DNA of 64,000 nt from Gp6-AA40 sp035496255. Lineage in GTDB: Bacteria > Acidobacteriota > Vicinamibacteria > Vicinamibacterales > UBA2999. The notes under the pieces were generated by a model that saw nothing but the letters and a program-made list of their open reading frames with translations, was not told where the DNA came from and did no database searches. Location: positions 26,993 to 90,992 of the forward strand of contig DATJEU010000060.1 of NCBI GenBank assembly GCA_035496255.1, read 5' to 3'. A program made the translations under genes and the position numbers. Shown in pieces: positions 7,631-16,455 of the stretch; the stretch's first letter is position 1; the number at the start of each line of letters is the position of its first letter.

Positions 7631-8904
7631 CCACTGCAACAAGCACTGACGCGAAGCCGATCTTCGGCCGGCGCGATCCGGACGCGCGCGGCTACTTCGG
7701 CGACTATGGCGGACGCTTCGTTCCTGAAACGCTGGTCGCCCCCATCGAGGAGCTCACTGCCGGCTACCTGGCCGCGCGGCAGGACCCTGCCTTTCAGGCG
7801 GAACTCGACGAGTTGCTCCGGAACTATGTCGGGCGGCCCACTCCTCTCTATGAGACCCGGAGACTGGTATCAGGCGCACTGTCACAGTCGGACGATAAAG
7901 GTCCGACTCCGCCTGTGACAGATCGGCAGCGAGGTCTCCGGATCTTCCTTAAGCGGGAGGACCTGACGCACACCGGCGCCCACAAGATCAACAACGCGCT
8001 CGGACAGGCGCTGCTCGCGCGCCGCATGGGCAAACAGCGCATCGTCGCGGAGACCGGCGCGGGACAGCATGGGGTGGCCACGGCGACCGCGTGCGCCTTG
8101 CTCGGCCTCGAATGCCGGGTCTACATGGGCACCGAGGACATGCGGCGCCAGGCGTTGAACGTGGTGCGGATGCAGTTGCTCGGGGCCACCGTCCATGGCG
8201 TGGATGCCGGCAGCAGGACGCTCAAGGACGCGATCAATGAGGCGATGCGCGACTGGGTCGCCAACGTCAACGACACGTACTACCTGCTGGGTTCAGCGCT
8301 CGGGCCGCATCCGTATCCACTGATGGTCCGCGAATTCCAGGCGGTCATCGGCCGTGAGGCGCGGCAGCAGATCCTCGAACAGGCCGGACGCCTTCCCGAC
8401 GTCGTCGTCGCGTGCGTCGGCGGCGGGAGCAATGCGATCGGCATCTTCGACGGGTTCATCGAGGACAAGGACGTGCGCCTGATCGGCGTCGAGGCGGGCG
8501 GAGAAAAGATCGCGCCGGGTCGTCACGCCGCGCGGTTTGCCGGCGGCAGCGTCGGCGTCCTGCAGGGAACACGCACGCACATCCTGCAGGACGCCGACGG
8601 GAACATCGAGCTCACGCACTCGATCTCCGCGGGCCTCGACTACGCCGCGGTTGGTCCCGAGCACGCGTGGCTTCGCGACATCGGTCGCACCGAATACGCG
8701 TATCAGACGGACGCCGAAGCGCTCGCGGGATTCAAGGCACTGTCTCGGCTCGAGGGGATCATTCCGGCACTCGAATCGTCGCACGCCGTGTCGTATGCGA
8801 TGCAACTGGCGAAGGAGCTGAAGGACGGCAGCGTCATGCTCGTGAACCTCTCGGGCCGCGGCGACAAGGATGTCCAGAGCGTGATCGAGGCGCTCGCGAA
8901 GTGA
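7627..8904 (+). CDS. trpB: Tryptophan synthase beta chain, with a repeat-encoded internal insertion
   Basis: A 425-residue PLP enzyme joining indole and serine. YFGDYGGRFVPETL, LKREDLTHTGAHKINNA with PLP Lys120, AETGAGQHGVATA, and GGGSNAIGIF for the cofactor phosphate are intact. Between GRP (69-71) and LKRED there are 36 residues, against 18 as I recall for the E. coli enzyme. The extra stretch (about residues 82-100, ALSQSDDKGPTPPVTDRQRG) is encoded by a DNA palindrome at 7879-7921 of the REP-like class found between genes here. The frame is kept and catalytic residues are untouched, so function is probably retained with a surface loop added. The ATGA junction with trpF suggests coupling. 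Confidence 0.95.
   Translation: MTTATSTDAKPIFGRRDPDARGYFGDYGGRFVPETLVAPIEELTAGYLAARQDPAFQAELDELLRNYVGRPTPLYETRRLVSGALSQSDDKGPTPPVTDRQRGLRIFLKREDLTHTGAHKINNALGQALLARRMGKQRIVAETGAGQHGVATATACALLGLECRVYMGTEDMRRQALNVVRMQLLGATVHGVDAGSRTLKDAINEAMRDWVANVNDTYYLLGSALGPHPYPLMVREFQAVIGREARQQILEQAGRLPDVVVACVGGGSNAIGIFDGFIEDKDVRLIGVEAGGEKIAPGRHAARFAGGSVGVLQGTRTHILQDADGNIELTHSISAGLDYAAVGPEHAWLRDIGRTEYAYQTDAEALAGFKALSRLEGIIPALESSHAVSYAMQLAKELKDGSVMLVNLSGRGDKDVQSVIEALAK
7879..7921. repeat. REP-like palindrome inserted inside trpB
   Basis: CTGTCAC (7879-7885) pairs with GTGACAG (7915-7921), and AGTCGGAC (7886-7893) pairs with GTCCGACT (7901-7908) around a GATAAAG loop; the right side has an unpaired CCGCCT. 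The loop and inner arm resemble the ATAAAGGTCCG core at 42348-42360. It lies wholly in the trpB reading frame. Confidence 0.8.
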
Positions 8905-8940
8905 GCAGGTCGAAGTGCGACGTGACGGGTGGAGCTGGAC

Positions 8941-9753
8941 GTGGGGAGTGAAGCGAGAAGTGACGTGCGAAGTCGGTTGAGCGATGCGTTCGCGCGCAGT
9001 CGCCAGGAGCAGCGGCCGGGCCTGGTCACCTACATCACCGCGGGGGATCCCGATCTGGCGCGGACCGCCGGTATCCTGCGCGCGCTCGATCGGGCCGGTG
9101 CCGACGTCATCGAAGTGGGCGTCCCGTTTTCCGACCCGCTGGCCGATGGTCCGGTCATTCAGCGGGCCACCGAGCGGGCGCTCACGGCCGGGACGACGCT
9201 GAAAGGCGTGCTCGATCTGGTTCGGACGGTTCGTCCGGAGCTGAAGCCCGGCGTCGTGATTTTCAGCTACGCCAACCCGATTCTCCGGCTGGGGGCCGAA
9301 CGCTTTGCCGATCTGGCGCAGCAGGCGGGCGTGGATGGCGTGCTCGTCCTCGACCTGCCGATCGAAGAAGCCGACGGCTTCCGCAACCTGCTCGCGTCGC
9401 GGGGGATTGATACAATTCTCCTGCTCAGCCCGACGACCACCGACGCACGGTTACGAAAGGCCGCGGCACTCGGCTCGGGCTTTCTGTATGCGATCTCGCG
9501 TCTCGGCGTGACGGGCGTCCGCGACCAGCTCGCCGAAGGTGCGGAGGAGATGGTGGCGCGGATCCGTGCGGTCAGCGACCTGCCGGTCGCTCTCGGCTTC
9601 GGGATCTCGAAACCAGAACATGTGCGCGCGGTCGGCCGGTGGGCCGACGCCGCCGTCGTCGGCAGCGCGCTCGTCAACGTGATTGCCGAGGCGGGAGCGC
9701 GCGGCGACCTGGACACCAGGGTAGAGGAGTATGTGCGTTGGCTGAAGTCCTGA
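8941..9753 (+). CDS. trpA: Tryptophan synthase alpha chain
   Basis: A 270-residue subunit that cleaves indole-3-glycerol phosphate and channels indole to TrpB. VTYITAGDPD, then IEVGVPFSDPLADGP with the catalytic pair Glu58 and Asp69, and ALGFGISKPEHV with a C-terminal GSALV phosphate site are present. GTG 8941 is preferred because GGAG lies six bases upstream and the resulting length matches the family; GTG 8929 and GTG 8965 are in-frame alternatives. The 36 nt between the trpB stop and this start, plus the first codons, are rich in GAAGTG/GACGTG words, probably repeat-derived. Its end overlaps the chorismate mutase gene by 16 nt. Confidence 0.94.
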   Translation: MGSEARSDVRSRLSDAFARSRQEQRPGLVTYITAGDPDLARTAGILRALDRAGADVIEVGVPFSDPLADGPVIQRATERALTAGTTLKGVLDLVRTVRPELKPGVVIFSYANPILRLGAERFADLAQQAGVDGVLVLDLPIEEADGFRNLLASRGIDTILLLSPTTTDARLRKAAALGSGFLYAISRLGVTGVRDQLAEGAEEMVARIRAVSDLPVALGFGISKPEHVRAVGRWADAAVVGSALVNVIAEAGARGDLDTRVEEYVRWLKS

Positions 9754-10052
9754 GCATCGAGGAACTGCGGAACCGGATCGACGTCATCGACGATCAGCTG
9801 GTGCGCCTCCTCAACGTTCGCGTCGCCTGCGCGGTGGAAGTGGGCCGCATGAAGCACGAGGCCGGCCTTCCGATCTATCAGCCGGAACGCGAGTCCCTGG
9901 TGTTGGCCAAAGTCAAACAGGCGGCGACCGAGCTGTCGGGGCCGCTGACGGCGGAAGCCGTCGTACGGATCTTCGAACGCATCATCGACGAGGCGCGCCG
10001 CGCCGAGCGTGTGGCGAGCGACCGCCGCGAGAATCTGGAAGCAGGAGAGTAG
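9738..10052 (+). CDS. Chorismate mutase, AroQ class
   Basis: A 104-residue all-helical AroQ-type chorismate mutase converting chorismate to prephenate. The family pattern R-x-x-I-D-x-I-D-x-x-L-x-x-L-L-N-x-R (about 11-28), VGRMKHE (35-41) and the P-E-R-E (49-52) motif with its conserved Arg/Glu are visible. TTG 9738 is chosen because AGAGGAG lies eight bases upstream inside trpA and the N-terminus then fits the family; no in-frame ATG or GTG is suitable. It is followed 4 nt later by DAHP synthase, an enzyme with which AroQ mutases are fused in other bacteria, so a complex is plausible. Confidence 0.92.
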   Translation: MAEVLSIEELRNRIDVIDDQLVRLLNVRVACAVEVGRMKHEAGLPIYQPERESLVLAKVKQAATELSGPLTAEAVVRIFERIIDEARRAERVASDRRENLEAGE

Positions 10053-10056
10053 TGTC

Positions 10057-11103
10057 ATGGTCGTCGTAATGAAGGAACGCGCCACCGAGGCACAGATCGA
10101 CGCGGTGATTGCCCGCCTGATCGAGCTCGGGATGGATGTGCACCGCTCGTCGGGTGCCACCCGCACCGTGCTGGGCGTCGTCGGCGCGCACAAGGTGGAT
10201 AAGGACCTGATCGAGCTGCTCGATGGCGTCCATGAAGTGCTGCGCATCAGCGAGCCGTACAAGCGGGCGAGCCGCACCTTCAAGCCGGAGGACACGATCA
10301 TCACGATGGACGATGTCCGGATCGGCGGCGACGAGGTGATCGTCATGGCCGGTCCGTGCTCGGCCGAGACCGAGGAACAGGTGATGGCCTCGGCGGCGGC
10401 GGTCAAGCGCGCCGGCGCCAAGGTGCTCCGTGGCGGCGCCTTCAAGCCGCGCAGCTCGCCGTATGCATTCCAGGGCCATGGCGAAAAGGGCCTGAAGATG
10501 CTGCGTACCGCCGCAGATGCGCACAACCTGAAGCTGATCTCCGAAGTGATGGACGTCAGCCAGATCGAGCTGATCGACCGCTATTGCGACGTCTTCCAGG
10601 TCGGCGCGCGCAACATGCAGAACTACACGCTGCTGCGCGAGCTCGGTCATGCGCACAAGCCGGTGATGTTGAAGCGCGGGCTGTCGGCCACGATCGAAGA
10701 GTGGCTGCTGTCGGCCGAGTACATCCTGTCCGGCGGCAACAACGACGTGATGTTGTGCGAGCGTGGCATCCGTACGTTCGAAACCGCCACGCGCAACACG
10801 TTCGACATCTCGGCGATCCCGGTGATCAAGAAGTTGAGCCATCTGCCGATCATCGCGGACCCGAGTCACGGCGCCGGCCGGCGGGACATGGTCGCCCAGC
10901 TCGCACGTGCCGCGGTCGCCGCGGGAGCGGACGGCCTCATCATCGAGGTGCACAACGATCCCGACCACGCGCTCAGCGACGGCGCACAGTCGATGTTCCC
11001 GTCGCAGTTCGATCGACTGATGGCGGAACTCCGGATCATTGCACCGGCCATCGGCCGCAGCATCTGCCTCGAGCCGGTGGCGCGCCGGGGATGGGCTCGG
11101 TAG
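10057..11103 (+). CDS. aroF: 3-deoxy-7-phosphoheptulonate (DAHP) synthase, type I beta
   Basis: A 348-residue enzyme condensing PEP and erythrose 4-phosphate, the first step of the shikimate pathway. Residues 1 to about 70 form the ferredoxin-like regulatory domain typical of the beta subfamily. The catalytic barrel follows: VIVMAGPCSAETEEQ, LRGGAFKPRSSPYAFQG, SEVMDVSQIE, QVGARNMQN, LKRGLSATIEEW, IADPSHGAGRRD and IIEVHNDP. ATG 10057 has GGAGAG upstream; a longer open frame reaches back into the mutase gene. It lies inside the trp operon, so attenuation would also set carbon entry into the pathway. The N-terminal domain suggests Tyr or Phe feedback inhibition (family inference). Confidence 0.94.
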   Translation: MVVVMKERATEAQIDAVIARLIELGMDVHRSSGATRTVLGVVGAHKVDKDLIELLDGVHEVLRISEPYKRASRTFKPEDTIITMDDVRIGGDEVIVMAGPCSAETEEQVMASAAAVKRAGAKVLRGGAFKPRSSPYAFQGHGEKGLKMLRTAADAHNLKLISEVMDVSQIELIDRYCDVFQVGARNMQNYTLLRELGHAHKPVMLKRGLSATIEEWLLSAEYILSGGNNDVMLCERGIRTFETATRNTFDISAIPVIKKLSHLPIIADPSHGAGRRDMVAQLARAAVAAGADGLIIEVHNDPDHALSDGAQSMFPSQFDRLMAELRIIAPAIGRSICLEPVARRGWAR

Positions 11104-11109
11104 GAACTT

Positions 11110-11197
11110 CCAACTCCCAAGTCCCACACTGCCAACTCCCAACTCCTGCGACACCGAGACGGTGTGTGGAGTTCGGAGTTGCGTAGTTGGGGGTTGA
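11110..11197. repeat. Word-type inverted repeat (CAACTCC units) ahead of tyrA
   Basis: The left arm (11110-11146) is built of CCAACTCCCAA words and the right arm (11168-11197) of their complement, GGAGTTCGGAGTT and AGTTGGGGGTTG. Between them is a perfect hairpin ACACCG-AGA-CGGTGT (11151-11165). The end of the right arm provides the only G-rich ribosome-binding-site-like sequence before the tyrA ATG at 11200. Confidence 0.7.
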
Positions 11198-11199
11198 CC

Positions 11200-12069
11200 A
11201 TGCCCTCTTCAGACGAACCTTTCTTTCAGACGATCGCCATCGCCGGCCTCGGCCTGATCGGCGGATCGATCGCGCTGGCCGTTCGCGAGCGGTGGCCGTC
11301 GATTCGGATCATCGGCGTCGATCACCCGTCCGTGCTCGCGCACGCGACGGGAAGCGGCGCGATCGATCGATCCGTCGCGTCCGTTCGAGACCTCGATGAA
11401 CCAGATCTGATCATTCTGGCGGCGCCGGTCCATCAGAACATCCAGCTCCTCAACGACCTTGCTTCGATTCGGGCCGGCCTCGGCCGCGCGATTGTCACCG
11501 ACGTCGGCGGCACGAAGCGCGACATCGTCGAGGCGGCACGGAACCTGAGGCCCTCCTTTGCGTTTGTCGGCGGTCATCCGATTGGCGGCGCCGAACGCGG
11601 CGGATTCGGCTTCGCTCGTCCGGATCTCTTTGCCGGGCGTCCGTGGATCTTCACGCCGGATCCGACGACGCCGCCGCAGGCCGTGGCGACGCTGGAGCGC
11701 TTTGCCGGTGGCATCGGCGCGCGGACCACACGGCTCGACGCGCCAGAGCACGATCGGCTGATGGCGTACCTCAGTCACCTGCCACAGTTGGCGGCCAGCG
11801 CCGTGATGGAAGTGGTCGGCCGCGAGGCCGGAACGGGATTTCGACTCGCGGGGCGCGGTCTCGTCGACACCACGAGACTGGCATCCAGTCCCGCCTCGGT
11901 GTGGAAAGACATCTGCGCGAGCAATGCCGACACGATCGGGCAGGCGCTCGACCTGCTGATCGATCGACTGACCGCCCTCCGTGCCGATCTCACCCGCGGT
12001 GAGAAGATCGAAGCGATCTTCGACGACGCGGCCCATTGGCGGGCCGAGTTGATGAAGGGCCGCGACTAG
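11200..12069 (+). CDS. tyrA: Prephenate dehydrogenase
   Basis: A 289-residue NAD(P)-dependent enzyme making 4-hydroxyphenylpyruvate from prephenate, towards tyrosine. The Rossmann motif GLGLIGGSIA is at about 12-21; VTDVGGTKRDI, GGHPIGGAERGGFGFARPDLF with the family's active-site histidine, and LSHLPQL are intact. No ACT domain is fused. It is last in the aromatic operon. No prephenate dehydratase is seen in this window, so the phenylalanine branch must lie elsewhere. ATG 11200 gives a clean N-terminus; an upstream in-frame start at 11164 would place the repeat inside the protein and is less likely. Confidence 0.93.
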   Translation: MPSSDEPFFQTIAIAGLGLIGGSIALAVRERWPSIRIIGVDHPSVLAHATGSGAIDRSVASVRDLDEPDLIILAAPVHQNIQLLNDLASIRAGLGRAIVTDVGGTKRDIVEAARNLRPSFAFVGGHPIGGAERGGFGFARPDLFAGRPWIFTPDPTTPPQAVATLERFAGGIGARTTRLDAPEHDRLMAYLSHLPQLAASAVMEVVGREAGTGFRLAGRGLVDTTRLASSPASVWKDICASNADTIGQALDLLIDRLTALRADLTRGEKIEAIFDDAAHWRAELMKGRD

Positions 12070-12116
12070 CATCAGGCCGTCTCGCGATACGGCGATACCG
12101 CCCCTGGGGTGTGCTC

Positions 12117-12890
12117 ATGAATCAAGCAGCACTTGTCACCGGCGCGTCGAGCGGAATCGGGCGAGCCCTGGCGCGCGAGTTCGCCGCGCACGGGTTCGAC
12201 GTGGTGCTGGTGGCGCGCCGTGAGGAGGCGCTTCGCGACGTCTCGCGGGAGATCAAGGGCCGGGTGCACCTGGTCGCGATGGATCTCGCAGGTCAGGGTG
12301 CTGGCACTGCGCTCGCCGACGAGGTCCAGCGGCGGGGTATCCAGGTTGACGTCGCCGTCAACAACGCCGGGTTCGGGCTCCAGGGCGAATTCTCGGCGCT
12401 GCCGCTCGATCGCCAGCTCGAGATGATCCAGTTGAATGTGACCACGCTGACCGAGCTCACGCGGCGGCTGCTGCCAGGCATGCTCGAGCGCCGGTCAGGA
12501 GGGATCCTGAACGTCGCGTCGACCGCGGCATTTCAGCCCGGCCCGTTGATGGCGGTCTACTACGCGACCAAGGCGTACGTGCTGTCGTTCACCGAGGCGA
12601 TCACCGAGGAACTGGCGGGACGCGGCGTGAAGATCAGTTGCCTCTGCCCGGGTCCGACGCACAGTGAGTTCGCTGCGCGTGCCGACATGCAGGGCACACC
12701 GCTGTTCCGCGGCCGCGTGATGGACGCAGAAACGGTCGCGCGCGCCGGTTACGAAGGATGGATGGCGGGTGAGGCGGTGATTGTGCCGGGCGCGGCGAAT
12801 CGCCGCGGGACATGGCTGGTGCGGCTCGCCCCCCGCGCCATGGTTCGCCGCATCGTCAAGGGCCTCAATACCGCGAAGGCTGTTCTGTAG
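12117..12890 (+). CDS. Short-chain dehydrogenase/reductase
   Basis: A 257-residue classical SDR. TGASSGIGRALA (residues 8-19) binds NADP(H) (a basic VARREE follows the second strand), VNNAGFG is the structural motif, and YYATKAYV carries the catalytic Tyr-x3-Lys. The 'LPGMLERRSGGILNVAS' and 'LCPGPTHSEF' segments resemble the DltE/YqjQ-like branch acting on unknown carbonyl substrates. It begins 47 nt after tyrA on the same strand but has no obvious link to aromatic metabolism. The substrate cannot be told from sequence. Confidence 0.85.
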   Translation: MNQAALVTGASSGIGRALAREFAAHGFDVVLVARREEALRDVSREIKGRVHLVAMDLAGQGAGTALADEVQRRGIQVDVAVNNAGFGLQGEFSALPLDRQLEMIQLNVTTLTELTRRLLPGMLERRSGGILNVASTAAFQPGPLMAVYYATKAYVLSFTEAITEELAGRGVKISCLCPGPTHSEFAARADMQGTPLFRGRVMDAETVARAGYEGWMAGEAVIVPGAANRRGTWLVRLAPRAMVRRIVKGLNTAKAVL

Positions 12891-12892
12891 AC

Positions 12893-13198
12893 ATGGCTGC
12901 CGACGCCATTTTCCACATCACCAGCCGGGCGGAGTGGGAGGCGGCGATACCGACGGGCGAGTATCGGCCGGCCGCCTTCGCGCGCGAAGGGTTCATTCAC
13001 TGCTCGTACGATCAGCAGGTCGACGCCACGCGACGTCGCCATTTCAACGGACGGAGCGGATTGGTCCTGCTGGAGATCAACCGCGCGGTCGTTCAGTCTC
13101 CGATCGTCGACGAGAATCTGAGCGGGGGAGTCGAACTGTTTCCGCACATTTACGGTTCGCTGCCGGTTAGCGCGGTGGTTGCCGTGCGCGATCTCTGA
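12893..13198 (+). CDS. DUF952 family protein
   Basis: A 101-residue cytoplasmic protein with the DUF952 pattern: IFHITSRAEWEAA at the N-terminus, FIHCSYDQQV in the middle, and a C-terminal FPHIYGSLPVSAVV. The family, which I recall as having an ADP-ribosyltransferase-like fold, has no agreed function. It starts 2 nt after the SDR stop, so the two are probably co-transcribed. Its last 32 nt overlap the convergent synthetase gene. Confidence 0.85.
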   Translation: MAADAIFHITSRAEWEAAIPTGEYRPAAFAREGFIHCSYDQQVDATRRRHFNGRSGLVLLEINRAVVQSPIVDENLSGGVELFPHIYGSLPVSAVVAVRDL

Positions 13199-15137
13199 TC
13201 GCATCGACCGCTTGCGGGTTCTCGAGGGCGGACAAATCTCCGGGAGGATCGCCAAGGTAGGCAGACCGAATCACCCGGCGCATCACTTTCGCATTTCGCG
13301 TCTTGGGAAGGTCCGTCACGAATTCGATCGCAGCAGGACGCAGCGGCTTGCCGAGGCGTTCGGCCACGAGTGCCTTGAGGGCGCCGGCAAGTTCCGACGA
13401 TGCTGTCTGTCCCGGACGCAGCACGCAGAAGCAGACGAGTGCCTGGCCTTTGGCCGGATCGGGAACACCGATCGCGGCAGACTCGAGGATTGCCGGATGC
13501 TCGACGAGCACGGACTCGACCTCCGCCGGACCGAGCCGCTTGCCGGCGATTTTGATCGTGTCGTCGGAGCGTCCGAGGATGTACCAGAGGCCGTCGGAGT
13601 CGATCGCCGCCCAGTCGCCGTGTACCCAGACATCGGGGAACCGCGACCAGTAGGTCTGCTCGTAGCGTTCGGGATCCCGCCAGAACCCGCGCGTCATGCC
13701 GATCCATGGTGCGCGCACGACCAGTTCGCCGACCTGATTCCGGACGCCGCGGCCCTGATCGTCAACGACGTCGGCGGCGATTCCTGGAGGCGGACCCGCA
13801 AAGGCGGCCGGTTTCAATGGCGTGAGCACGTTGGCCGCGACGAGGCCGCCCGACACCTCGGTGCCTCCAGAGTAGTTGATGATCGGCAGCCGTTCGTGGC
13901 CGACGACGTCGAAGAGCCAGCGCCAGGATTCGGGGTTCCAGGGCTCGCCCGTCGATCCGAGGATTCGCAGCGAGGACAGATCGTGACGGCGTACTGGTTC
14001 CTCGCCATGTTTCATCAGCGATCGAATCAGCGTCGGCGATACACCGAGGGTGTTCACACGATGCCGTTCGACCATCGACCAGAGACGATCCGGGCCAGGG
14101 AAGTCGAGCGCACCGTCATAGATCACGAACGTGCCGCCAAGCAGGAGCATCCCGAACAACTCCCACGGTCCCATCATCCAGCCGATATCGCTGATCCAGT
14201 ACATCGTCTCGCCCGCGTGCACGTCGAAGCAGTGGGCAAGATCCTGGGCCGCCTTGATCGGGAATCCGCAGTGAGTGTGTACAGCGCCTTTCGGTCGTCC
14301 CGTCGTCCCGGAGGTGTAGATGATCATGAGCGGATCATCGGCGTCCGTCCGCAGCGTGTCGCAGCGATCGGACTGCCGCGGCACGACATCGCTCCAGCGT
14401 TGATCGCGCCCTGAGGTCAGCGGCACTGCGGTGCCGAGCCTCGAGACGACGAGGACCTGGCGAACGGAAGTCACGGCGGCGATCGCTTCGTCGGCAACCG
14501 CTTTCATCGCTACCGGCTGACCACGGCGCCAGAACCCGTCAGCGACGATCACCAGGCTGACGTCCGCATCACGCAGGCGCGTGGCGACGGCGTCAGCGCC
14601 GTAGCCGGAGAAGAGAGGGAGGACCAGCCCGCCGATCTTGATGATGGCGAAGAACGCCGCGATGAGCTCCGGACACATCGGCATGAACAGGGCGACCCGG
14701 TCGCCTTTCGTGATGGCGAGCTCACGCAGCGCGTTGGCGCATCGGTTCACCTCTTCGCGAAGCTCGCGATAGGTGACCGTGCGAACCGCTCCTTCCTCGC
14801 CTTCCCAGTGGAAGGCGGGCTGAGCATCCACGTGTGTGCCTGCCCATTTGTCGAGGCAGTTGTGAACGATATTGAGCTGGCCGCCAACGCACCAGCGCGT
14901 CCACGGTATGCCGGGGGAGGTGTCAACGATCCGGGAGGGCTGCCGGTAGAACTCGATGCCGAGGTCATCGAGGACCGCCGACCAGAACCACTCGAGGTCG
15001 GTGGTGGAGCGGCGCAACAGTTCCGGATAGTCGCGCAGGCCGTGGCGCTGGATGAACTGGGTGAGGCGGCTGTGATCGACATACTCGGGCGTCGGCCGCC
15101 ATACGATGGGGCCGCCAAAGTCGAACTCGCCAGCCAT
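13167..15137 (-). CDS. AMP-dependent acyl/acetyl-CoA synthetase
   Basis: A 656-residue ANL-superfamily ligase activating a carboxylic acid to its CoA thioester through an acyl-AMP. The acetyl-CoA synthetase-type N-terminal lid region is recognisable, then the P-loop YTSGTTGRPKGAVHTHCG, the adenine motif YSGGTEV, the hinge GRSDDTIKIAGKRLGPAEVE and the catalytic lysine in KTRNAKVMRRVIR. It resembles acetyl- or acetoacetyl-CoA synthetase, but the substrate pocket cannot be read here. It is a single gene, convergent with DUF952 and divergent from the bactofilin-like gene across 145 bp. Confidence 0.88.
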   Translation of the reverse strand: MAGEFDFGGPIVWRPTPEYVDHSRLTQFIQRHGLRDYPELLRRSTTDLEWFWSAVLDDLGIEFYRQPSRIVDTSPGIPWTRWCVGGQLNIVHNCLDKWAGTHVDAQPAFHWEGEEGAVRTVTYRELREEVNRCANALRELAITKGDRVALFMPMCPELIAAFFAIIKIGGLVLPLFSGYGADAVATRLRDADVSLVIVADGFWRRGQPVAMKAVADEAIAAVTSVRQVLVVSRLGTAVPLTSGRDQRWSDVVPRQSDRCDTLRTDADDPLMIIYTSGTTGRPKGAVHTHCGFPIKAAQDLAHCFDVHAGETMYWISDIGWMMGPWELFGMLLLGGTFVIYDGALDFPGPDRLWSMVERHRVNTLGVSPTLIRSLMKHGEEPVRRHDLSSLRILGSTGEPWNPESWRWLFDVVGHERLPIINYSGGTEVSGGLVAANVLTPLKPAAFAGPPPGIAADVVDDQGRGVRNQVGELVVRAPWIGMTRGFWRDPERYEQTYWSRFPDVWVHGDWAAIDSDGLWYILGRSDDTIKIAGKRLGPAEVESVLVEHPAILESAAIGVPDPAKGQALVCFCVLRPGQTASSELAGALKALVAERLGKPLRPAAIEFVTDLPKTRNAKVMRRVIRSAYLGDPPGDLSALENPQAVDAIRDRARQPPR

Positions 15138-15282
15138 CTGGCGATTCTACCGGCTCGCCGGAACTCGCAGACGAACAGCGTGTCGCGCTGAAGCCGGAAG
15201 GATTGGTGGAAGGGGGCCTCTCCGCCGGAGCCGCGCGGCGAAGGCGGGAACCTCTGGACACGCGCCTCCGTCCCAAGCCGGC

Positions 15283-16455
15283 ATGAAATGGCTCCTTCCT
15301 CGATTGCTGGTGACTGTTGGCCTGCTGTCGGCCTTCGGCCCGATCGTGCGAGCGCAGGACTGGCAGGATGAGCGCGATCGCGCCCGTGCCGCAGAACTCG
15401 AGCGTCGCGCCGACGAGCGGGAGCAACGGCGTGAAGCGGAGGACACGCGGCGGGAGGAACGCCGGCAGCAGCGGGAAGGGCGCCGGCGGACGAAGGCCCA
15501 CATCGTCATCGGGCGCGATTACGTTCTGCCGGCAGGATCCAGCGTGGACGAGAGCATTCTCGTCGTCGGCGGCACGACGACAATCGAGGGCCACGTCGGC
15601 GACGACGTGGCCGTGTTCGGTGGCAACGTCAGCATCAACGGCGAGATTCAGGATGACCTGTTCGTCGCCGGCGGACACGTCAGGCTTGGTCCCAAGGCCG
15701 TCATCCATGGCGACGTCACCACGTTTGGCGGCGGCCTCGAACGCGACGCCGCGGCTCGCGTCGACGGCGACGTCAACACCGCACATCTCGGTTGGCCGCG
15801 CTGGGCCCCGGACGACTGGGGGTTCCCCTCGCTGAATATCGGGCGCTACTGGTGGTCCGGCGCCGCTCTGGCCTTCACCGTCGGCCGATTCTTCCTCATC
15901 CTGTTCCTCTCCATCCTTGCGGTGATGGCTGCACCGCGGCTGATTCACAACATCGCGGCGCGTCTGGTCAGCGCGCCGGGCGTTTCGGCGCTGGTCGGGT
16001 TCGGTATCGAGATCTTCTCGGCGCCAGCGATCGCGATCGTCGTGATCGCGTTGATCATCACCATCGTCGGGATCGTCCTGTTGGCCGCGATCCCGTTCTT
16101 CATCGCGGCCTTCGCGCTGCTCTGGATCGCCGGCTACGCCGCAGTGGCGGCCCTTCTGGGCGCGCGGCTGCGCGGCGCCGACTGGTACGTGCACGGGCTC
16201 CGGCCGGTCGACGTCGTGCTCGGATCGTTCATGCTGAGCGGTGTGACGTTGTTCGGCCAGTTCCTGACGCTGGGACCGGAATGGATGCTGCCGTTTGCGG
16301 CGATGATGAAGGGCACGGGGTGGTTCGTCGAGTACGTCGCGTGGACCTTTGCACTTGGTGCAGCCGTGACCGCCTGGATGCAGCGGAATGGGTGGGATGG
16401 CAACATGGTGCCGCCGCCGTTGCCTACGCCGACGCCGGCGCCTTCCGCGATGTAA
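15283..16455 (+). CDS. Bactofilin-like polymer-forming domain membrane protein
   Basis: A 390-residue protein: a signal peptide (1-24, ending VRA-Q); a charged Glu/Arg-rich segment of about 40 residues; then a right-handed beta-helix-like region with repeating turns (ESILVVGGTTTIEGHVGDDV, NVSINGEIQDDLFVAGGHV, AVIHGDVTTFGGGL), the pattern of polymer-forming cytoskeletal and adhesin-like proteins; then four to six hydrophobic segments and a Pro-rich C-terminus. It is probably an inner-membrane protein with an exported beta-helix. ATG 15283 starts the signal peptide; no strong Shine-Dalgarno sequence is seen. It overlaps the convergent glycosyltransferase by 32 nt. Confidence 0.75.
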   Translation: MKWLLPRLLVTVGLLSAFGPIVRAQDWQDERDRARAAELERRADEREQRREAEDTRREERRQQREGRRRTKAHIVIGRDYVLPAGSSVDESILVVGGTTTIEGHVGDDVAVFGGNVSINGEIQDDLFVAGGHVRLGPKAVIHGDVTTFGGGLERDAAARVDGDVNTAHLGWPRWAPDDWGFPSLNIGRYWWSGAALAFTVGRFFLILFLSILAVMAAPRLIHNIAARLVSAPGVSALVGFGIEIFSAPAIAIVVIALIITIVGIVLLAAIPFFIAAFALLWIAGYAAVAALLGARLRGADWYVHGLRPVDVVLGSFMLSGVTLFGQFLTLGPEWMLPFAAMMKGTGWFVEYVAWTFALGAAVTAWMQRNGWDGNMVPPPLPTPTPAPSAM

